A stretch of DNA of 64,000 nt, taken from positions 1,736,001-1,800,000 of the forward strand of contig NC_008699.1 in the NCBI RefSeq assembly GCF_000015265.1, read 5' to 3'. Origin of the DNA: Nocardioides sp. JS614. GTDB taxonomy: Bacteria > Actinomycetota > Actinomycetes > Propionibacteriales > Nocardioidaceae. The notes under the pieces are model-generated. The model made no database searches and had not been told where the DNA came from. It saw nothing but the letters and a program-made list of their open reading frames with translations. Of this stretch, positions 19,422-28,516 are shown piece after piece (the stretch's first letter is position 1; the number at the start of each line of letters is the position of its first letter). A program made the position numbers and the translations under genes.

Positions 19422-19973
19422 TCAGTAGCCGTCGGCGACCACGACGGAGTCGTAGTCGAGCGGCATCCGCGGGACCGTCGGCCGGCACTGCATGAGCACC
19501 GTCTGGCCCGGCAGCACGGCGGGGCAGTAGCAGTCGATCTCCGCCAGCCACTCGGCATGGCCGCGGAAGGTGAACGCGTAGCGCAGCATCCGGGCGGTGT
19601 CGCCGGTGTTCGTGACCTCCAGGCCGGTGATCGTGATGTGGGGCGCGGTGGCCGTGACCGCGTGGGCCGCCTCCTGCGCGACCGTCCAGTCGCTCGCGAC
19701 CTGGAAGCCCGCCAGGAGGAAGGCCTCGCCCTCCTGCACCTCCGTCCGCACCACGTCGACGACGGGTGCGGGGGCCGCCTGGAACGCGGTTCCCATCTGG
19801 TGGGCGAGCCCACCGACGACGGCGAAGCAGCCGCCGACCAGCAGGATCATCGAGAGGACCAGGCCGATCGCGACGATGCGCAACGGGTCGTGGGACTTCG
19901 CGGGAGGTCGGGCGTAGAAGCCCCAGGGAGTCAGCTGGGGACCCGGTTCGGGCCGGTGGTGCAGGTGGAACAT
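19422..19973 (-). CDS. Membrane-anchored protein with extracytoplasmic domain, unknown function
   Basis: A 183-residue protein with a polar N terminus (about 1-30), one transmembrane helix (RIVAIGLVLSMILLVGGCFAV, about 33-53) and an extracytoplasmic domain of about 125 residues. A Cys in the helix end (GGCFAV) does not sit in a lipobox at a usual position. The outer domain has a C-x-C pair in EIDCYCPAV and a later Cys. ATG 19973 is preferred to the longer in-frame start. The pattern suggests a small secreted-domain protein like those with DUF4352-type folds, but I do not recognise it. Confidence 0.6.
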   Translation of the reverse strand: MFHLHHRPEPGPQLTPWGFYARPPAKSHDPLRIVAIGLVLSMILLVGGCFAVVGGLAHQMGTAFQAAPAPVVDVVRTEVQEGEAFLLAGFQVASDWTVAQEAAHAVTATAPHITITGLEVTNTGDTARMLRYAFTFRGHAEWLAEIDCYCPAVLPGQTVLMQCRPTVPRMPLDYDSVVVADGY

Positions 19974-20106
19974 GCTGCCGCGGCTTCCTGCGGGCGGGGT
20001 GCCCGGTCGATCCACGCTATTCCCGGGGTGGCCGCGGCGCAGCCGAACCCGCGTCCTTTTGCGTGATCTACAACATTGTTCGGTCTTTTCTAGACGGAGT
20101 GGCGAT

Positions 20107-21177
20107 TCAGCCCGACCCGGCGCGGGCGCCGAGCTCGATCCGGAGCGCCCCGGCCGCCTGGAGGAGTACCTCCCGCCCGGACCGACCCACGCCGGTGGCG
20201 TTCACGATCCCGTGGATCAGGCCGCTGTGCCGCTGCAGCGAGACGCGGACGCCGGCCTCCTGCAACCGGTGCGCGTAGGCCGCGCCCTCATCGCGGAGCG
20301 GGTCGAAGCCGGCGACGGCGACGTAGGCCGGGCACAGTCCCGAGAGGTCCTCGGCGAGCAGCGGCGACACGCGCGGGTCCAGCGCCTGCGCGGGATCCTC
20401 CAGGTAGTGGCCGCGGTACCACTCCATCTGCGCCTCGGTGAGGAAGTAGCCCTCGGAGAACAGTGCGTAGGACGGGTGCTTGGTGGAGAGGTCCGTGACG
20501 GGGAAGAACAGCAGCTGGCAGGCCGGCTCCGGTCCGGAAGCGGCGTGCGTCAGCTGCGCCACCACGGCGGCGAGGTTCCCGCCGGCGCTCTCGCCGCCGA
20601 CGCCGATGGCGGCGGGGTCGACCCCCCAGGTCGTGGCCGCCGCGACGGCAGCGTGGAAGGCGTCGACGGCATCCTCGACCGCCGCCGGGAACCGATGCTC
20701 CGGTGCCAGGCGGTAGTCCACCGACAAGACGGCGATCCCGGCATGGTCGGCCAGGAAGCGGCACGCGGAGTCGGACGCGTCGAGCCCGCCGAGGACCCAG
20801 CCGCCGCCGTGGAAGTACACCAACAGTGCAGCCGGGTCGCTCCGCCCCGAGGGGAGGTAGAGCCGGGCCGGGATCGGGCCGTTGCGACCGTCCAGGGTGA
20901 GGTCCCGCACCGTCTCGACCGGGAGCTCGTCCCCGAAGACCCAGGCCTCGCTGCTGATCTGGGCACGTCCCTCGGCGAGCGGCAGGGTCTCGAAGGTCGG
21001 TCCGCCGGCCAGGTGCAGCAGCCGGAGGGCGAGCTGCACCTCGGGGTGCAGCTGCTGGCCGTCGATCCGGATCGGACGGCCGGCGAACGCGCGCTGCACC
21101 GGCGCCGGCAGGGCGCCGACGGTGCGCATCACGCGGCGCGCGATCCGCTCCTGGAGCGGGTGGGGCGCGGGGCTCAT
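20107..21177 (-). CDS. Alpha/beta hydrolase, hormone-sensitive lipase family esterase
   Basis: A 356-residue esterase. The oxyanion-hole motif HGGGWVLGG and nucleophile elbow GVGGESAGGNLA (Ser in GESAG) are those of the HSL family. The acid is probably in VAVAGFDPLRDEG and the catalytic His in SGLIHGIVN. Its ATG overlaps the kinase stop by 4 nt (ATGA), so it is translationally coupled to the kinase. The family hydrolyses short-chain acyl esters; in this operon it may remove an acyl or lactone group from the substrate. No signal peptide is seen. Confidence 0.87.
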   Translation of the reverse strand: MSPAPHPLQERIARRVMRTVGALPAPVQRAFAGRPIRIDGQQLHPEVQLALRLLHLAGGPTFETLPLAEGRAQISSEAWVFGDELPVETVRDLTLDGRNGPIPARLYLPSGRSDPAALLVYFHGGGWVLGGLDASDSACRFLADHAGIAVLSVDYRLAPEHRFPAAVEDAVDAFHAAVAAATTWGVDPAAIGVGGESAGGNLAAVVAQLTHAASGPEPACQLLFFPVTDLSTKHPSYALFSEGYFLTEAQMEWYRGHYLEDPAQALDPRVSPLLAEDLSGLCPAYVAVAGFDPLRDEGAAYAHRLQEAGVRVSLQRHSGLIHGIVNATGVGRSGREVLLQAAGALRIELGARAGSG

Positions 21178-22823
21178 CGGTTCCTCCTGGGGCGGTTGTG
21201 GGCGGCGTACAGGCGACGGTTGCGCCGGTAGATCCGGGTGAACGTGCGGTACTGGCGGTCGTAGACCGCGCGCCGCGCGGGATCCGGGGTGAAGGTCCCG
21301 GTGGTCCGCACCAGCCCGCCGATCTCGTCCCACGAGACCACACCGAGCCCGACCGCCGCGGCGAGGGCCGCGCCACGGGCGTTGGCCAGGATCGGATCCT
21401 CGACCTGGCGGATGGTGCACCCGAGGACATCGGCGAGGGTCTGGCACCAGAGGTCGGAACGGGCACCGCCGCCGACGAAGGCCAGCTCGGCGAACCCACC
21501 CGGCAGGTCCTTGCCGAGGAACCGCTCGACCGACTCCTTCATCCAGCGCACGTTGAGCGCGATGCCCTCGAACACGCTGCGGGCGAGGTCGGCCCGGGTC
21601 GTCGTCAGCGACACGTTGAACCAGCCGCCGCGGAGGAACGGGTCGTCGACGGGGGTCCGCTCGCCGTTGAGCCAGGGGGTGAACACGACGCCGTTGCTGC
21701 CCGGCGGCGCGGTCAGCGCGAGGGCGTTGAGCCGCTCGACGGCGTCCTCGGGGGCCGGGTGGGCGTCCAGCATCCCGTCGTCGGGGTAGACGACCGAGTC
21801 GATCAGCCAGTCGATCGCCTTGCCGGCCACGTCCTGGACGGTCGCGACCCAGTAGCGCCCTGGGACCGCTGCGGGCAGCGAGGCGATGTTGCGCAGCACG
21901 TCGGTGCGCTTGAACGGGACGTGGCAGCTCAGCCACGCGGACGTGCCGATGTAGAGGTGCCCGCGGTAGTCGTCGACCGCGCCGGCGCCGATGGCGGCGG
22001 CGATGCTGTCCGAGGTGCCCGTCACCACCTGGACCGCGGCCGGCAGGCCGAGCTCGGCGGCCGCGTCGGGGTGCAGTGGCCCGACCACGCTGGCCGGGGG
22101 CACGAGCTCCGGGAGCTTCGCGACGTCGATCCCGGTGCGCTCGGCGAGCGCGGCGTCCCAGCGCACCCGCTCGGGGTCCCGGTTGTCGGTGCACCAGCGC
22201 AACGTGGAGGTGTCGGTGGCGGCGACCGCGCGGCCCGAGAGCCGCATGGTGAGGTACTCCGGGACGTCGAGCAGGTAGGCGCTGGCGGCGTAGACGTCGG
22301 GCTCGTGGCGGCGCAGCCAGTGCGTCATGCCGACCGGGTCCTTGCCCGTCCGGCTGGGGGCGCCGCCGGTCTTGCGGAGCCACTCCCGCAGGCGTCGTAC
22401 GTCGTACCCCGCGCCCGGGATCGCGAGCCGTCCTCCCGTCACCGCCCGGGAGTACGGCGCGCCGCGGCTGTCCATCCAGATCAGTGCGTTGCGCAGGTGG
22501 TGGCCGGTGGTGTCCACGGGGACCAGGCCGCCCCACTGGGCCCCGACGCAGATCGCGACCACCTCGTCGAGCGGCACCAGGCCGCGTGCGAGCAGCCGTC
22601 GGGTCGCGGTCACGATCGCGGACCACCACTGCTCGGGGTCCTGCTCGGCTCCGCCGCCGGGGGAGAGCAGCAGCTCGACCTGCTCGGCCTCGAACCCCAG
22701 GACCCGGCCCCGGGCCGTGGTGAGGGCGACCTTGGGTCCGCCGGTGCCGAGGTCGACGCCGATCAGGTACGGCCCCGACCCCGGTGCCGGCCCCGGCGCT
22801 GACAGGGCCGATGGCGGCGTCAC
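21174..22823 (-). CDS. FGGY-family carbohydrate kinase (xylulokinase-like)
   Basis: A 549-residue sugar kinase. The N-terminal phosphate-1 motif is YLIGVDLGTGGPKVAL, and AQWGGLVPVD, IWMDSRGAPYS and TGTSDSIAAAIGAG are later FGGY elements. The C-terminal adenosine motif is ELAFVGGGARSDLW. It is most like xylulokinase-type members, but the exact sugar or polyol cannot be read off. GTG 22823 overlaps the stop of the upstream fusion gene (GTGA), and the stop overlaps the esterase start. An operon of kinase, class II aldolase and aminotransferase suggests catabolism of an unusual sugar or amino-sugar. Confidence 0.87.
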   Translation of the reverse strand: MTPPSALSAPGPAPGSGPYLIGVDLGTGGPKVALTTARGRVLGFEAEQVELLLSPGGGAEQDPEQWWSAIVTATRRLLARGLVPLDEVVAICVGAQWGGLVPVDTTGHHLRNALIWMDSRGAPYSRAVTGGRLAIPGAGYDVRRLREWLRKTGGAPSRTGKDPVGMTHWLRRHEPDVYAASAYLLDVPEYLTMRLSGRAVAATDTSTLRWCTDNRDPERVRWDAALAERTGIDVAKLPELVPPASVVGPLHPDAAAELGLPAAVQVVTGTSDSIAAAIGAGAVDDYRGHLYIGTSAWLSCHVPFKRTDVLRNIASLPAAVPGRYWVATVQDVAGKAIDWLIDSVVYPDDGMLDAHPAPEDAVERLNALALTAPPGSNGVVFTPWLNGERTPVDDPFLRGGWFNVSLTTTRADLARSVFEGIALNVRWMKESVERFLGKDLPGGFAELAFVGGGARSDLWCQTLADVLGCTIRQVEDPILANARGAALAAAVGLGVVSWDEIGGLVRTTGTFTPDPARRAVYDRQYRTFTRIYRRNRRLYAAHNRPRRNR

Positions 22824-25093
22824 ACGCCCTCGACGAGGGCGAAGACCCGGTCGAACCGCTCGAGCGCGTCGTCGATGACCTCGTCGGTGTCGGCCATCGA
22901 GGTGTACAGGCGGGAGCCGGCCAGCGTGATGATGCCGTGGGCGGCGTACGCCGCGCCCAGCTGCTCCATCAGGTGCTTGCGCGGCTTGCTCTCCTTGAGC
23001 AGCTTGACCGGGTTGCGCATGTCGAGCAGCAGCACGCCGCTGGACTGCAGGTGCACGATCGAGCCCTGGTTGTAGGCGACGTACGGCAGGCCGTAGTGGT
23101 CGATCAGTCGCTGCAGCCCGCGCGCGAGGCGGTCGCCCGCGGCGCCCGCGACCACGGGCGCGTTGGTGCGCGCCATCTCCTCGATCGCGAAGTGCCCCGC
23201 CGCGCAGGACAGCGGGTTGGCCGACAGCGTGCCGCCGACCAGCACGTGGGCGCCGTTCTTGCCGTCCAGCCCGGAGCCGAACACCGACATCACCTCCGCG
23301 CTCCCGCCGACGCCGCCCGCCATCGGGTACCCGCCGGCCACGGCCTTGCCGAGGACGGTCAGGTCGGGGGTGACCCCGAAGTAGCCGGCGGCACCACCCA
23401 TGCCGACCCGGAAGCCGGTGACCACCTCGTCGAAGATCAGCAGCGCACCGAACTCGTCGCAGAGCTCCCGGACCCGGGCGTTGTAGTCGCGCGGCGCCGG
23501 CCGGGTCCCGGACTCGGGCCCGAGGGGCTCCACGATCACCGCGGCCGTGCCGCCGCGGGCCCGGTTCTCGATCAGCTTGCGGCGCAGCTGCCCCACGTCG
23601 TGGGGGAAGCTCTCGCGCGTCCCCGCGGTGGCGCCGAACGGGATGCCCTTCGCGTTCATCCGGAAGGTCCCGGGGACGCGGAGCCCGTAGACCATCGAGT
23701 CGGACCAGCCGTGGTAGGCGCCACCGACCTTGATCACCATGTGCTTGCCGGTCTTCACGCGAGCCGCGCGGACGGCGGCCATCACGGCCTCGGTGCCGGA
23801 GCCGAGGGACCGGTACATCTCGATGTGGGGCAGGTACCGGTTGATCGACTCCGCGAGCTTGAGCTCGTACTCGTGGAAGAGGCCCGTCACCGGCCCGGAC
23901 TCGCGGATCACCTCCGCCACCTGCTCGTTCACCGGCCCGTAGTTGCTGCCGAGGATCGTCGGCCCGCCCGCTTGGAGGAAGTCGACGTAGACGTTCCCGT
24001 CCCGGTCGGTCAGGTGCGCGCCATCGGCGCGGTCGATGGCGAGGGGGAAGGGGTAGTTGAACGCGAGGTTGTGCTGCACGCCTCCCGGGATCCGGGCCTT
24101 GGCCCGGTCGGTGAGCTCCTTGCTCGCGGCGCACTTGGTGTCGAACCAGGCGAGCACGTCGAGGAGGGCGTCGTGCCTCAGGCCGCGGACCGGTTGACCG
24201 GTCAGTGCCTTGATCCGCCGCATCACGGCGTCGACGTCCGGGTAGTCGCTGATCGCGTAGCCCAGGTCCGCCGCTCCCGGGGCCGCCCCGGGCGCCGCAA
24301 CCTCCGGACCCGCGCCCGGAGCCGTCCGGACCCGCTCGGCCACCGCGTCGGCGCTGGGCAGCGGCTCCTCGACCAGGTCCCGGTCGACGGGTACGAACTG
24401 CTCGACCTGCGCCGCGATCCGCTTCTGGTCACTCTTGAGCTTGGTGAGTGCGATCTCCCGGATCGCCGAGGGGATCGTGTAGACCCGGCCGGTCTCGGTC
24501 GTGAGCGCCAGGAGGTAGGCGAGGCAGACCTTCTCGAGCAGCGCCATGTTGAAGATCGCCCGGTCGGGGTCGGTGCCGACGGCCAGGATGCCGTGGTTGG
24601 CGATGATGAAGGCGTTGGCCGAGGACCCGAGGCGCTTCGCCACGTTCTTGGCCAGGAACGAGGTGCCGGCGGGCGCGTAGTCGATGATGGCCACCTCGCG
24701 ACCGAGGAACCGCACCTGCTCGTCGGTGAGCGCCGGGATCGGCCGCCTCAGGAAGGCCAGGGCCGAGGCGTACGGCTGATGGGTGTGGACGACCGCATGC
24801 ACGTCGGGACGCTCGCGGTAGACCGCTGCGTGGAGCCCGGACTCGACGGTCGGGGGGAGGTCGGAGCCGCCCGCCTCCGCCACGACCTTCCCCTCGAAGT
24901 CGAGGATGCAGATGTCCTCGGGGCGCATCTTGGCGTAGTCGTAGTTGCTCGGCGTCACGGCGAACCGGTCGTGACCGGGCACGCGCACGGAGATGTTTCC
25001 CTCGGTGGCCTTGAGGTAGCCGCGCTCCAAGAGCGTGCGACACATGTCGACGACGTGTCGCCTCGAGGGAACGTGCAGCACACCGGCCTCCAT
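22820..25093 (-). CDS. Class II aldolase domain fused to class III (GSA-like) aminotransferase
   Basis: A 757-residue two-domain protein. Residues about 5-225 form a class II aldolase/adducin domain: EGNISVRVPG, presumptive acid Glu85, metal ligands H103 and H105 in VVHTHQPYA, and H167 in ANHG. An Ala/Pro/Gly-rich linker (about 255-278) leads to a PLP aminotransferase of the glutamate-1-semialdehyde type: LGSGTEAVMAAVRAA, Asp555 in IFDEVVTGFR and the PLP lysine K583 in VLGKAVAGGYPMAGG. Both active sites look intact. ATG 25093 is chosen because earlier in-frame starts precede the fold. It is the first gene of the kinase/esterase operon. Aldol cleavage coupled to transamination of the product is a reasonable inference. 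Confidence 0.85.
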   Translation of the reverse strand: MEAGVLHVPSRRHVVDMCRTLLERGYLKATEGNISVRVPGHDRFAVTPSNYDYAKMRPEDICILDFEGKVVAEAGGSDLPPTVESGLHAAVYRERPDVHAVVHTHQPYASALAFLRRPIPALTDEQVRFLGREVAIIDYAPAGTSFLAKNVAKRLGSSANAFIIANHGILAVGTDPDRAIFNMALLEKVCLAYLLALTTETGRVYTIPSAIREIALTKLKSDQKRIAAQVEQFVPVDRDLVEEPLPSADAVAERVRTAPGAGPEVAAPGAAPGAADLGYAISDYPDVDAVMRRIKALTGQPVRGLRHDALLDVLAWFDTKCAASKELTDRAKARIPGGVQHNLAFNYPFPLAIDRADGAHLTDRDGNVYVDFLQAGGPTILGSNYGPVNEQVAEVIRESGPVTGLFHEYELKLAESINRYLPHIEMYRSLGSGTEAVMAAVRAARVKTGKHMVIKVGGAYHGWSDSMVYGLRVPGTFRMNAKGIPFGATAGTRESFPHDVGQLRRKLIENRARGGTAAVIVEPLGPESGTRPAPRDYNARVRELCDEFGALLIFDEVVTGFRVGMGGAAGYFGVTPDLTVLGKAVAGGYPMAGGVGGSAEVMSVFGSGLDGKNGAHVLVGGTLSANPLSCAAGHFAIEEMARTNAPVVAGAAGDRLARGLQRLIDHYGLPYVAYNQGSIVHLQSSGVLLLDMRNPVKLLKESKPRKHLMEQLGAAYAAHGIITLAGSRLYTSMADTDEVIDDALERFDRVFALVEGV

Positions 25094-25175
25094 CCACGAA
25101 AGGTGTCTGATGCCAGGATGGCCGGAGGCGGGGGAACTGGCGACCCGTCGCCGGTAGCGATCCGGTCGGCCGGAG

Positions 25176-25192
25176 TTGTCACCCGGTGACAA
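25176..25192. promoter_or_regulatory. Perfect palindrome between PucR regulator and its divergent operon
   Basis: TTGTCAC (25176-25182) and GTGACAA (25186-25192) are perfect inverted arms separated by CCG. The site lies in the 121-nt divergent interval between the aldolase/aminotransferase start (25093) and the PucR start (25215). It is a strong candidate operator. Confidence 0.6.
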
Positions 25193-25214
25193 TCTGAGGT
25201 GTCATCATCGAGCC

Positions 25215-26474
25215 ATGGCGAGCCCGACCGTGCACCCGACGCCCTGGCAGGACCTGGGCGCCGACGTCGGGGCCGCGCTCGAGCGCCGCCTGGAGACCAT
25301 GGTCGAGGAGCTCGCCCACGGCGTGACCGTGTCGGTGCCCGGCTTCGCCGGCATCGACCAGCCGCGCTTCCACCGAGACGCCCGCGAGACGGTGCGCGTC
25401 GCGCTGCGTCGCTTCGTCACCCTTGCCGGCACCGAGGAGCCGGCGCTGACGCCCGAGGTTCGCGAGGTGTACGTCGCCCTCGGGGCCGCCGAGGCCCGCG
25501 AGGACCGGGGCCCGGACGCGCTCATCTCGGCGTTCCGCGCGGCCGCCCGGCTGCTGCTGCGGGAGGCGAGCGACGCCGTGCTCGCCGACGGCCCGCTGAG
25601 CGTCGACCAGGTCCTGCAGATCGCGGACGCGACGAACGCCTTCGTCGACGAGCTGGTCGCCGCCTGCACCGACGGGTACGCGCAGCAGGTGCGCGAGCTC
25701 GCCGGTGAGCGCGACCGGCGCCGCCACCGACTGGCGGAGCTGCTCCTCGAGGGGGGCGCGTCGCCGCCCGTGGTGCAGCAGGCCGCAGCCGCGGTCGGGT
25801 GGGACCCGCTGGACCGGGTCACGCCGGTCCTGCTGCCCCTCGCGGAGGCCCGCGAGGCCCGGTTCCGCTACGGCTCGGACGGCCTGGTCAGCGAGCGGGG
25901 CGACCAGGTCGTCGCGATCGTCCGGCACGGGACCCGGTTCGACCGGGACCTGCTCGGCCCGCGGCTGCGCGGGCGCCGGGCGGTGATCGGCCCGACCGGC
26001 CCCTGGACGGACCTGCCCGAGGGCGTCCGCCTGACCGAGCTGACCGCGCGGCTGACCCGCGATCGCGAGGCCGCGATCACCGTCGATGAACACCTGGTGG
26101 AGCTGGCCCTGCAGGGGCAGCCGGCCGCCGTCGCGCTCCTGGTGCGAAGCCGGCTCGCCCCGTTCGACGGGCTGCCCGAGGGCCAGCGCCGGCAGCTGTT
26201 GGTCACCCTCGAGTCCTGGCTGCGGAACTGGGGTGCGCGGGCGGCGGTGGCCGAAGAGCTCTTCGTCCACCCGCAGACCGTCAGCTACCGGATCCGCCGG
26301 GTGCGTCAGCTCCTCGGGAACCGGCTCGACGATCCGGCGTACCGCTTCGAGGCCCTGCTGGCACTGGCGGACGTGCTCGGTCGCGAAGCCGCCCCGACGC
26401 CCGGAGTGAGCCAGGACACGGGAAGTGACTCAGAGGGTAAGACCCGGTCTCACCACCGGGGCGGAGGCCCCTAG
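25215..26474 (+). CDS. PucR/CdaR-family transcriptional regulator
   Basis: A 419-residue regulator. The C-terminal PucR-type helix-turn-helix is clear: LLVTLESWLRNWGARAAVAEELFVHPQTVSYRIRRVRQLL in consecutive segments, followed by DDPAYRFEALLALADVL. The N-terminal 300 residues are an actinobacterial sensor region with long helices (about 60-170). ATG 25215 is chosen over a TTG inside the palindrome. It probably controls the divergent aldolase/aminotransferase, kinase and esterase operon, which ends up under the palindrome at 25176-25192. Its effector is unknown. Confidence 0.85.
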   Translation: MASPTVHPTPWQDLGADVGAALERRLETMVEELAHGVTVSVPGFAGIDQPRFHRDARETVRVALRRFVTLAGTEEPALTPEVREVYVALGAAEAREDRGPDALISAFRAAARLLLREASDAVLADGPLSVDQVLQIADATNAFVDELVAACTDGYAQQVRELAGERDRRRHRLAELLLEGGASPPVVQQAAAAVGWDPLDRVTPVLLPLAEAREARFRYGSDGLVSERGDQVVAIVRHGTRFDRDLLGPRLRGRRAVIGPTGPWTDLPEGVRLTELTARLTRDREAAITVDEHLVELALQGQPAAVALLVRSRLAPFDGLPEGQRRQLLVTLESWLRNWGARAAVAEELFVHPQTVSYRIRRVRQLLGNRLDDPAYRFEALLALADVLGREAAPTPGVSQDTGSDSEGKTRSHHRGGGP

Positions 26475-26477
26475 GCT
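26472..26477 (+). promoter_or_regulatory. -10 box of gdhA (leaderless)
   Basis: TAGGCT ends 7 nt before ATG 26485 and overlaps the stop codon of the PucR gene. No ribosome site lies between, so leaderless transcription is likely. Confidence 0.5.
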
Positions 26478-26484
26478 CGCACGC

Positions 26485-27861
26485 ATGGTCGCCACTGCAA
26501 CTCCGGGCCACGACGTCTCCGCGCTGCACCCCGAGCTCCGCCCGATGTACGAGAAGGTCGTGAGCCGCAACCCCGGGGAGCGGGAGTTCCACCAGGCCGT
26601 CTTCGAGGTGATGCAGAGCGTCGGCCCGATCGCCGAGGAGCGCTCGGACTACGCCCAGTGGTCGATCCTGCAGCGGATCTGCGAGCCCGAGCGCCAGATC
26701 ATCTTCCGGGTGCCGTGGGTCGCCGACGACGGCAAGGTCGAGATCAACCGGGGCTTCAGGGTGGAGTTCAACTCGGCCCTCGGCCCCTTCAAGGGTGGCC
26801 TGCGCTTCCACCCGAGCGTGAACCTGTCGATCATCAAGTTCCTCGGCTTCGAGCAGGTCTTCAAGAACGCCCTCACCGGCATGCCGATCGGCGGGGGCAA
26901 GGGTGGCGCCGACTTCGACCCGAAGGGCCGCTCGGACGGCGAGGTGATGCGGTTCTGCCAGTCGTTCATGACCGAGCTCTACCGGCACGTCGGTGAGTAC
27001 ACCGACGTGCCCGCGGGCGACATCGGTGTCGGTGGGCGGGAGATCGGCTACCTGTTCGGGCAGTACAAGCGGATCACGAACCGGTACGAGTCCGGCGTCA
27101 TCACGGGCAAGGGCCTGACCTGGGGCGGGTCGCAGGTGCGCACCGAGGCGACCGGCTACGGCACGGTCTTCTTCGTCGAGCAGATGCTGCAGGCCCGCGG
27201 CGAGCACCTCGAGGGCAAGCGCGTGGTCGTCTCCGGTGCGGGCAACGTGGCCATCTACGCGGTCGAGAAGGCGCAGGCCCTCGGCGCCGTCGTCGTCGCG
27301 GTGTCCGACTCGGGCGGGTACGTCGTGGACGAGGCCGGCATCGACCTCGAGCTCCTCAAGGAGATCAAGGAGGTCGAGCGCGGACGCCTGACGGAGTACG
27401 TCGAGCGTCGGTCCGGGGCGACCCACGTCACGGATGGCTGCATCTGGGACGTCCCCTGCGACATCGCGCTCCCGTGCGCCACCCAGAACGAGCTCGACGA
27501 GTCCGCCGCGAAGACGCTCGCGGCGAACGGCGTGACGCTGGTGGCGGAGGGCGCGAACATGCCCAGCACCCCGGCAGCCGTGCAGCTCTTCCAGGCGGCC
27601 GGGGTGCTCTTCGCGCCCGGCAAGGCCTCGAACGCCGGCGGGGTCGCGACCAGTGCGCTGGAGATGCAGCAGAACGCCTCGCGCGACTCCTGGCACTTCG
27701 ACGAGACCGAGGCTCGGCTGCAGGAGATCATGAGCGAGATCCACGACACCTGCCTGGCGACCAGCGACCACTACGGCGCGCCCGGCAACTACGTCGTCGG
27801 CGCCAACCTCGCCGGCTACGTCAGGGTGGCCGACGCGATGGTGGCCCTCGGCGTGATCTGA
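26485..27861 (+). CDS. gdhA: NADP-type glutamate dehydrogenase
   Basis: A 458-residue hexameric-type enzyme that interconverts glutamate with 2-oxoglutarate and ammonia. Seen: substrate-binding KGGLRFHPSVNLSIIKFLG, catalytic-lysine region MPIGGGKGGADFDPKG, DIGVGGREIGYLFGQYK, and the dinucleotide fold VVVSGAGNVAIYAVEKA. The length and these motifs match the small bacterial NADP-dependent class. ATG 26485 fits the family N terminus and sits 7 nt after a TAGGCT box. It begins 10 nt after the PucR gene but probably has its own promoter. Confidence 0.95.
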   Translation: MVATATPGHDVSALHPELRPMYEKVVSRNPGEREFHQAVFEVMQSVGPIAEERSDYAQWSILQRICEPERQIIFRVPWVADDGKVEINRGFRVEFNSALGPFKGGLRFHPSVNLSIIKFLGFEQVFKNALTGMPIGGGKGGADFDPKGRSDGEVMRFCQSFMTELYRHVGEYTDVPAGDIGVGGREIGYLFGQYKRITNRYESGVITGKGLTWGGSQVRTEATGYGTVFFVEQMLQARGEHLEGKRVVVSGAGNVAIYAVEKAQALGAVVVAVSDSGGYVVDEAGIDLELLKEIKEVERGRLTEYVERRSGATHVTDGCIWDVPCDIALPCATQNELDESAAKTLAANGVTLVAEGANMPSTPAAVQLFQAAGVLFAPGKASNAGGVATSALEMQQNASRDSWHFDETEARLQEIMSEIHDTCLATSDHYGAPGNYVVGANLAGYVRVADAMVALGVI

Positions 27862-27878
27862 GCCGACCGGAGAGACGG

Positions 27879-28436
27879 CTACCGGGAGACGACCGAGCGC
27901 AGGGCGCGCGCCGCACTCGGACGCTGCGGCTGGGGCCGGAGCGGCAGCGGGATCACCACCGCGTCGTGCTCGGGTGCGTCCGCGCCGTCGTCCCCGGCCA
28001 GCACGGCCTCGAGGTCGAGGCCGTACCGCGCCGGGGTGCCGGGCTCGCAGGACTCCCCGTGCAGGAGGTCGCCGTAGTCGGGTCCCGACATGCCGGTGTC
28101 GATGGCGCGCACGGTGCCGAGCCGCAGCACGCTGGGATCGTCGCACTCGGCGAAGAGGTGGATCTGGCGCGCGACGTCGAGGCGGCTCAGCCGGTGCCGC
28201 CAGATCGCCCACTCGTGCCGAGAGTGCTGCTTGGCGATCGCGGTGGCCTGGCGCAGCACGGCGTCGGCCGCGTCGAAGGCGCGGGTGAGCGCCGTGTGCG
28301 CGGCTCGGCGCGCCGCGAGCGGTGCGCCGACGGGGACGCGGCTCAGCTGGGCCTCGGCCCGCGCGACCCCGGCGAGGGCGTCGGTGATCTGGCGCTGCAG
28401 CTCGAACGGGACGACCGGGGGGCGGTGTCGGAACAT
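27879..28436 (-). CDS. Conserved hypothetical protein with helical N-terminal half
   Basis: A 185-residue protein not recognised. Residues about 10-95 look like a helical bundle rich in Ala and Arg (ITDALAGVARAEAQL, TRAFDAADAVLRQATAIA). The C-terminal half contains HLFAECDDPSVLRLGTV and ends in a Pro/Arg-rich tail. ATG 28436 follows AAGGAG with good spacing; a GTG two codons upstream is too close to it. The gene is followed 17 nt later by the convergent gdhA end. The intergenic stretch to its 5' side is locally AT-rich (about 28449-28480), unlike its surroundings, and may hold its promoter. Confidence 0.6.
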   Translation of the reverse strand: MFRHRPPVVPFELQRQITDALAGVARAEAQLSRVPVGAPLAARRAAHTALTRAFDAADAVLRQATAIAKQHSRHEWAIWRHRLSRLDVARQIHLFAECDDPSVLRLGTVRAIDTGMSGPDYGDLLHGESCEPGTPARYGLDLEAVLAGDDGADAPEHDAVVIPLPLRPQPQRPSAARALRSVVSR

Positions 28437-28516
28437 GAGCACTCCTTGATTTTAAACAATCGTTTCGTGTTTATAACACCGTACGAGGGCGGTGTCGAGA
28501 CCGAGTGGGCCGCGGC

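Noticed and set aside
20107..22629. Single long protein covering esterase plus upstream region
   Set aside because: The frame is open upstream of the esterase only by chance; the kinase occupies that region in another frame with clear FGGY motifs, and an ATGA junction marks the true start.
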